Of a DNA stretch of 64,000 nt, positions 59,989 through 64,000 are shown in pieces. This DNA is from HLUCCA09 sp965277275 (lineage in GTDB: Bacteria > Pseudomonadota > Alphaproteobacteria > Rhodobacterales > Rhodobacteraceae): positions 1,736,001-1,800,000 of the forward strand of contig CBDICG010000002.1 in assembly GCA_965277275.1 (NCBI GenBank), given 5' to 3'. The position numbers and the translations under genes were made by a program. The notes under the pieces were generated by a model, which saw only the letters and a list, made by a program, of their open reading frames with translations, did not search any database and was not told the DNA's origin. Every line of letters begins with the position of its first letter. The stretch's first letter is position 1.

Positions 59989-61008
59989 CTACCGGGACCA
60001 GATCAGGGTCTGGTTGCCCCCCAGTTTGGAGTAGGAGAGGGGCCGGCGCGGGGCTGCGATCCGGTCGGCCCGCCTGTCGCCCGTGAGCCGGACATAGGGC
60101 TCCAGCCACGCAAGCTGAAAATCCCGCAGCTCCGAACTGCCGTCAAAGAGGCTTTGCTCCGCGCCGGTGATCGCGCGCGTCGCCTGGCCCGTCGCCAGAT
60201 CGTCGAGGGTGAACGCGGCGATCCTGTCAAGCGCATTTGCGCAACGCTCCCGGAGCGAAACGCCCTGCTCCTCCAGTACAAGCACGGCCGAGACGAGCGG
60301 CGCCACGGCATGCAGCTGGTAGTGCAGCGCCAATCGCCCGCGCGACATCTCTTGCGGCAGGCTGCCATCGGGGTCGGCGGAACACAGCACATAGGCCGTC
60401 GACCATGCCGCCCACCCGCGTACCACCGGATCGCCCGAAAGATCCGCCTGTGCCGCGCCCGCGAGCGCCGCCCAGGCCCGCAGGTTGCCGCGCGAGGCAC
60501 CTTCGGGGGCGGTCTCCCAAAAGGTCATCTGCTCGTCCACGCGGCGCCCGAGCCAGCGTGTGACCTCGGCAAGGTCTCCCTGCCACGGGCTGTAGCGCCG
60601 GGCCTCGCGGGCCATCAACGCGAGCGACGCGAGACGGGATCCGATCGTCAGCGCGACCGTTTCGGTGCCTTGGTCGGAAAGCGCGTCCGCCTCCGCCCAT
60701 GTCGCCATTCGACTGAGAATGCAGGTGGCGTGGGCAGCGCTCTCGGTTGGCTCCGCCTCCAGCATGGCGCCGACGTCGCGTGCAAGCTCGCGCAGAAACG
60801 CATCGAGCGGGGCGAGCGACTCGATGGCATCCGCCTCGGCTTCTTCGTCCAGCGTCGAGCGCGAGGCATCCCCGTCGGCATAGCGGCTCTCGAACGAGAG
60901 GCGCGTCATCGGATCCGGCGCGGGCGGGCACACAATGTCAGCGAGCGCGGGCGACGTCATCACCAAACCAAACGCCATCGCCGCCGGCACGCGCCAGAGC
61001 CCCGCCAT
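59989..61008 (-). CDS. AlgL-like alginate lyase family protein
   Basis: 339 residues with signal peptide (about 1-23, ...SPALA-D). The (alpha/alpha)-toroid lyase family is indicated by SRGNLRAWAALAGAAQ and by DGSLPQEMSRGRLALHYQLH then AVAPL, which matches the DG-LP-E-R-x7-Y block of AlgL. By my alignment the Arg and Tyr of that block are kept, while the usual NNH motif reads GNL, so the catalytic-site His appears replaced by Leu. It may have another uronic acid substrate or a non-catalytic role. It lies six bases after the Sel1-repeat gene, in the same operon. Confidence 0.8.
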   Translation of the reverse strand: MAGLWRVPAAMAFGLVMTSPALADIVCPPAPDPMTRLSFESRYADGDASRSTLDEEAEADAIESLAPLDAFLRELARDVGAMLEAEPTESAAHATCILSRMATWAEADALSDQGTETVALTIGSRLASLALMAREARRYSPWQGDLAEVTRWLGRRVDEQMTFWETAPEGASRGNLRAWAALAGAAQADLSGDPVVRGWAAWSTAYVLCSADPDGSLPQEMSRGRLALHYQLHAVAPLVSAVLVLEEQGVSLRERCANALDRIAAFTLDDLATGQATRAITGAEQSLFDGSSELRDFQLAWLEPYVRLTGDRRADRIAAPRRPLSYSKLGGNQTLIWSR

Positions 61009-61014
61009 GTGCGC

Positions 61015-63768
61015 TCACCTCGCGTGGGCTTTGCCGATGAGCTCGGCAAGGGATGCGGAGCCCGGCAAGCCAGCGTCGTCGGCGCGCGCGAGCCATTCGA
61101 GCGCCCCGGCGATGTCCTGTTCCACACCGAGGCCGAGGCCCAGCGCGATCGCCAGTTCGCGCATCGCCGGGTGGTGGCCATCCATCGCAGCGGCTTCCAG
61201 CCACTCGACCGACTCGCTCAAGGTGCGCGGGTCGTCGCCTTCGGCGCGCAGCAGCATCGCGTATTCGTAGCGCGCCTCCGGGTCGCCGGCCTGCGCCGCC
61301 CTCCGGTAGCTCGCAACGAAATCGACCTCTGCGCTGACGGCCTCCCGCACGGCATCCGGCGCGCGCCGGTAGTTGCGTAGCAGCCAGCTCAACTCCTGAG
61401 GCGCCGCGCCCGACAGAGCCGCCTTGAAATACGCGGCCGCAGCGCCCGGATCGTAGCTCGGCAAGCCTGGATCGGACGCCAGCCGATAGAGCCGCTGAAG
61501 TGCGCTCCGATCGCCATCGTCGAGCGCCCGCAGCGCCATCTGGCGCGGTGACGGTGCAGCGCCGGTGTCGAACCCGGCCATCTGGTCGTCCGTCAGGCGC
61601 AACTTCGAAAGAACGTTTCCGCCCCTGATCTGCAATCCGATCTGCTGCCAGCGGAACGCCATCATCGCGTCTCCGCGATAGGCGTAGGCATCTCCCACTT
61701 CCTGCACGTCCTTGGTGGAGCAGTTCATCAACGACACGGCCCGGTCGATGTAATCGTTGACCTTGCCCGGCGCCACGAAGGGGATCGCAAAGATCAGCGC
61801 GAGGAAATCCCCGCGCTCTTCGATCACTTGCGCGAACTCGGCGTAGACGGTGCTCGCACTGGCGGCATGCTCGTGCGCCAACAGCCCTTCCGCCCTCAGG
61901 CGGGACATCAGCCGGATCGCGGCCCCTTCCCCGCGGTTGCCCGCCATGGTCAGGAGATCATGCACCTCGGCTACGGTCGCCGGATCGCGACCGTTGTGCT
62001 CGATCAGCGCGACGGCGAGATCGAGCGCGGTGGTGACCCCGTTGTTCAGATGCACGCGGCGGAAGAACTCCACCGCCTGCTCCCGCAAGGCGGGAGTCGT
62101 GGCAGCGGCGAATTCGTACTCGGCAAAGGCTTCCAGCGCCTGGGGAGAGCTGTCCATCCGGTCAGCCCAGAGTTGCAGCGCCGCTTGCGTCGCCCGGGGA
62201 TCGGCCTGCAAGCGCACCCCCATGGCTGCGAGCATCTGCGACCGGTTGCGCCATCCCTGCGTCTGGATCCGCGCAATCGCTTCGGGCGCTGTGAACGGGC
62301 TGAGCGCGAGAAGGTCGTTGGCCCCGACCGACATCGTTGCGTGGCCCGTCGCGGCATAGTTCGCGGACCACACATTGGCCTCGCCAAGGCGCGGTGCATT
62401 GGGCGCCTGGCACCGGTAGAGCGCGTCGAGCCGCTCCATCGAGGACGCCATGCCGTGGCGCGACACTGTCTCGAGCAGCAATGTTTCTGCGAGGGCCAGC
62501 ATCTGTGGATCGTCGCGGTAGCGCACAAGCATCCGCGCGAGCCGCTGCATTCCCTCTGGATCGCCCCGCCGTACCGCTTCCTCGAGCAGACCACGCGCCT
62601 CGTCTTCACCGGCCCAGCGCCCATGCCCTTCCATCACCAGGCGGGCGCGCTCGGTGAAGACCTGCCCGGGCGCTTCTGGCCACTCCGAGATCTCTCGCAG
62701 ATACTGCTCGCGCGGCCCATCGGGATCGGGCTCGACCCCGTCGACGTTCACGTCCAGCTCCAGGTGCGGGATGAGGGAGGTTGTCGCGTCGAGGCCATCC
62801 TCGCTGTGGTTGAAGCCGAGCATCCGCTCGACATCGGCCGGAGAGATCGCGCCGCTGGCGGCGATGCGCGCCGCCGTGGCCCGGTCGAAGGACAGGCCCA
62901 GCTCCACCGCGCGTTCGAGGTAGCGGCGAAGCTCGTCATTGTCCTTCTGCGGGGCAGCCGCGTTCAGATGGTACTCGACCACGCGCCACGCGGCCTCGGC
63001 GCCCCCGAGATCGGCTGCAAAACGGCGCCATGCAAGGGCCACGCCGGGGTTGCGGGCCACGATCTCGCCCTTGAGGTATTCCTGCGCGATGCGCTCCGCG
63101 CGGCCGCAGATGCCGCCGTCGAGCTGGCCCAGCATCCCGCCGAAGGCCATCGTGACCGTCAGGTCGAGCGGCGCATCCCATTCCTCGACAAGCTCGCCCC
63201 GGATCTGCAGGCGTGCGATATCCAGAAGCGCGAGGGCATGGCCCCCGTAGGCCGCCTCGAGGATCAATGCCTGCGCGAGGGCGCGATCCCGATCGATCCC
63301 GATCCCGTCACGGATGTATTGCGCAAGGCGCACCAGCTGGTGATTGTTCAGCCCGTCCGCCTGCTGGTGCAACTGCTGCACGAGGCCCGCATCGCGCAGC
63401 TCTCCGAACCGCTCCGCCCGCTCGTGCAAGGCGATCCGCGCGAAGATCTGCTCGATCTCGTCGAAGCCTGGATCAAGCTCGCCGCGGCGCTCGATAAGCC
63501 GCCCGATAAAGTCGAAATACCCGTCCGCATCGTCTCGCATAGCGCGGCGCGTATCGGAGATCAGGAACCGGATACGCAGCGGATCGGTCAGCGCGGTGCC
63601 CGGTGCCGTGTCACCGAGATCGGTCAGGCTCTCCGTTCCGGCGGGCGCCATGCACACCTCTTCAAGGGCGATCGGGGGCGGCATGAAATCGAGCGCCAGC
63701 GGGTTTGCGACGGCGCTGCAGGGCAGCAATGCCGCGACAACGGCGGCGAGGATCCTGTCACGCGACAT
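61015..63768 (-). CDS. Large secreted Sel1-repeat (TPR-like) protein
   Basis: 917 residues. Signal peptide MSRDRILAAVVAALLPCSAV (cleavage near AVA-N; the Cys is not in a lipobox). The body is built of helical Sel1-like repeats, clearest in the N-terminal third (AYGGHALALLDIARLQIRGE), around 390-430 (EAVRRGDPEGMQRLARMLVR) and at the C-terminus (AAQAGDPEARYEYAMLLRAE and HPAMRELAIALGLGLGVEQD). Sel1 proteins are scaffolds; AlgK of alginate export is one. Its start overlaps the upstream gene's stop (TGATG). Probably a periplasmic scaffold for the product of this operon. Confidence 0.85.
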   Translation of the reverse strand: MSRDRILAAVVAALLPCSAVANPLALDFMPPPIALEEVCMAPAGTESLTDLGDTAPGTALTDPLRIRFLISDTRRAMRDDADGYFDFIGRLIERRGELDPGFDEIEQIFARIALHERAERFGELRDAGLVQQLHQQADGLNNHQLVRLAQYIRDGIGIDRDRALAQALILEAAYGGHALALLDIARLQIRGELVEEWDAPLDLTVTMAFGGMLGQLDGGICGRAERIAQEYLKGEIVARNPGVALAWRRFAADLGGAEAAWRVVEYHLNAAAPQKDNDELRRYLERAVELGLSFDRATAARIAASGAISPADVERMLGFNHSEDGLDATTSLIPHLELDVNVDGVEPDPDGPREQYLREISEWPEAPGQVFTERARLVMEGHGRWAGEDEARGLLEEAVRRGDPEGMQRLARMLVRYRDDPQMLALAETLLLETVSRHGMASSMERLDALYRCQAPNAPRLGEANVWSANYAATGHATMSVGANDLLALSPFTAPEAIARIQTQGWRNRSQMLAAMGVRLQADPRATQAALQLWADRMDSSPQALEAFAEYEFAAATTPALREQAVEFFRRVHLNNGVTTALDLAVALIEHNGRDPATVAEVHDLLTMAGNRGEGAAIRLMSRLRAEGLLAHEHAASASTVYAEFAQVIEERGDFLALIFAIPFVAPGKVNDYIDRAVSLMNCSTKDVQEVGDAYAYRGDAMMAFRWQQIGLQIRGGNVLSKLRLTDDQMAGFDTGAAPSPRQMALRALDDGDRSALQRLYRLASDPGLPSYDPGAAAAYFKAALSGAAPQELSWLLRNYRRAPDAVREAVSAEVDFVASYRRAAQAGDPEARYEYAMLLRAEGDDPRTLSESVEWLEAAAMDGHHPAMRELAIALGLGLGVEQDIAGALEWLARADDAGLPGSASLAELIGKAHAR

Positions 63769-64000
63769 CAGCTTTCCCCCTCGCCGGTGCAGGCAAAGAG
63801 CTGGACGGTCCGGCCCAGCGGCACGTCCAGCTCGACCGCGACATCCCGCAGCCCCCCCTCGGGCAGGCCAGCCACCGGCATGTAGAAGCGCGAGGTCGGG
63901 CGCTGATCGACGTGGCGGTAAATCGACCGGATCAGCACAGAGCCATCCGCCCGCGTGAACGAAAAGCGCGCAGACCGGGCTGGTACGCCACCGGTGTCGA
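63768..64000 (-). CDS. C-terminal end of an unrecognised protein, first gene of the Sel1/AlgL-like operon in this window
   Basis: The last 77 codons of a gene that continues past the right edge. The residues ADGSVLIRSIYRHVDQRPTS and VAVELDVPLGRTVQLFACTG suggest a beta-rich C-terminal domain. The stop overlaps the Sel1 gene start, so translation is coupled. In alginate loci the gene before algK is alg44, but no Alg44 signature can be seen in this fragment, so no name is given. Confidence 0.7.
   Translation of the reverse strand, partial: DTGGVPARSARFSFTRADGSVLIRSIYRHVDQRPTSRFYMPVAGLPEGGLRDVAVELDVPLGRTVQLFACTGEGES

Noticed and set aside
61828..63885. 685-codon plus-strand frame opposite the Sel1-repeat gene
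   Set aside because: Shadow of the Sel1 gene, which has a signal peptide and repeats on the minus strand.

Overview
This is a GC-rich bacterial chromosome segment with very dense coding, many ATGA/GTGA/TGATG stop-start overlaps and very few RNA or mobile features. Gene content points to an alphaproteobacterium of the order Rhodobacterales (Roseobacter/Paracoccaceae type): a fused TAXI-TRAP transporter with a UspA partner, a complete urtABCDE cluster, the parvulin/argJ/mutT group divergent from secA, a flhA-fliR-flhB flagellar export block, and a dispersed intergenic repeat of the kind I associate with this group. The lineage is inferred from gene families and gene order; no rRNA, tRNA, insertion sequence, prophage or CRISPR array was seen.

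Left third (1-26140) is dominated by uptake systems. A divergent pair (partial amidohydrolase; GntR regulator plus ICL/PEPM-family lyase) leads into a dipeptide/opine/nickel-type ABC system with two tandem paralogous binding proteins, two permeases and two ATPases (2247-9950). A polar amino acid ABC transporter faces the other way (9969-12463), divergent from a class III aminotransferase. An unrecognised lysine-rich 367-residue protein follows (14080-15183). Then come a TAXI-TRAP transporter with UspA (15503-19638) and urtEDCBA (19798-26140), both on the minus strand.

Middle third (26141-45780): a 585-base non-coding region; a lytic transglycosylase followed by flhA, fliR, flhB and a small coiled-coil FliJ-like gene; mutT, argJ and a periplasmic parvulin divergent from secA; a small membrane-anchored protein below a LiuR-like palindrome; a NAD(P)-binding oxidoreductase, an ornithine cyclodeaminase homologue, an alpha/beta hydrolase and a CPBP-family membrane protein; accD-folC; and a periplasmic rhodanese behind a 13-bp inverted repeat that covers its apparent -35 box, followed by a LysM protein.

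Right third (45971-64000): zapE, a hybrid histidine kinase, a yggT-recQ-yaaA group, a TetR regulator divergent from an AEC carrier, two tandem paralogous small membrane-anchored proteins that I do not recognise, an MFS/MepA/phytase-like-esterase set of overlapping genes, a queuosine-precursor transporter, and a tight minus-strand operon running off the right edge (unknown C-terminal fragment, large secreted Sel1-repeat protein, AlgL-like alginate lyase homologue). That combination recalls synthase-dependent exopolysaccharide loci.

Most promising leads: the lysine-rich orphan, the tandem paralogue pair sharing a PGFS-x3-MGQSL-x-DLR motif, the Sel1/AlgL-like operon whose AlgL homologue appears to lack the usual catalytic His, the rhodanese operator/promoter, and five copies of a composite intergenic repeat.
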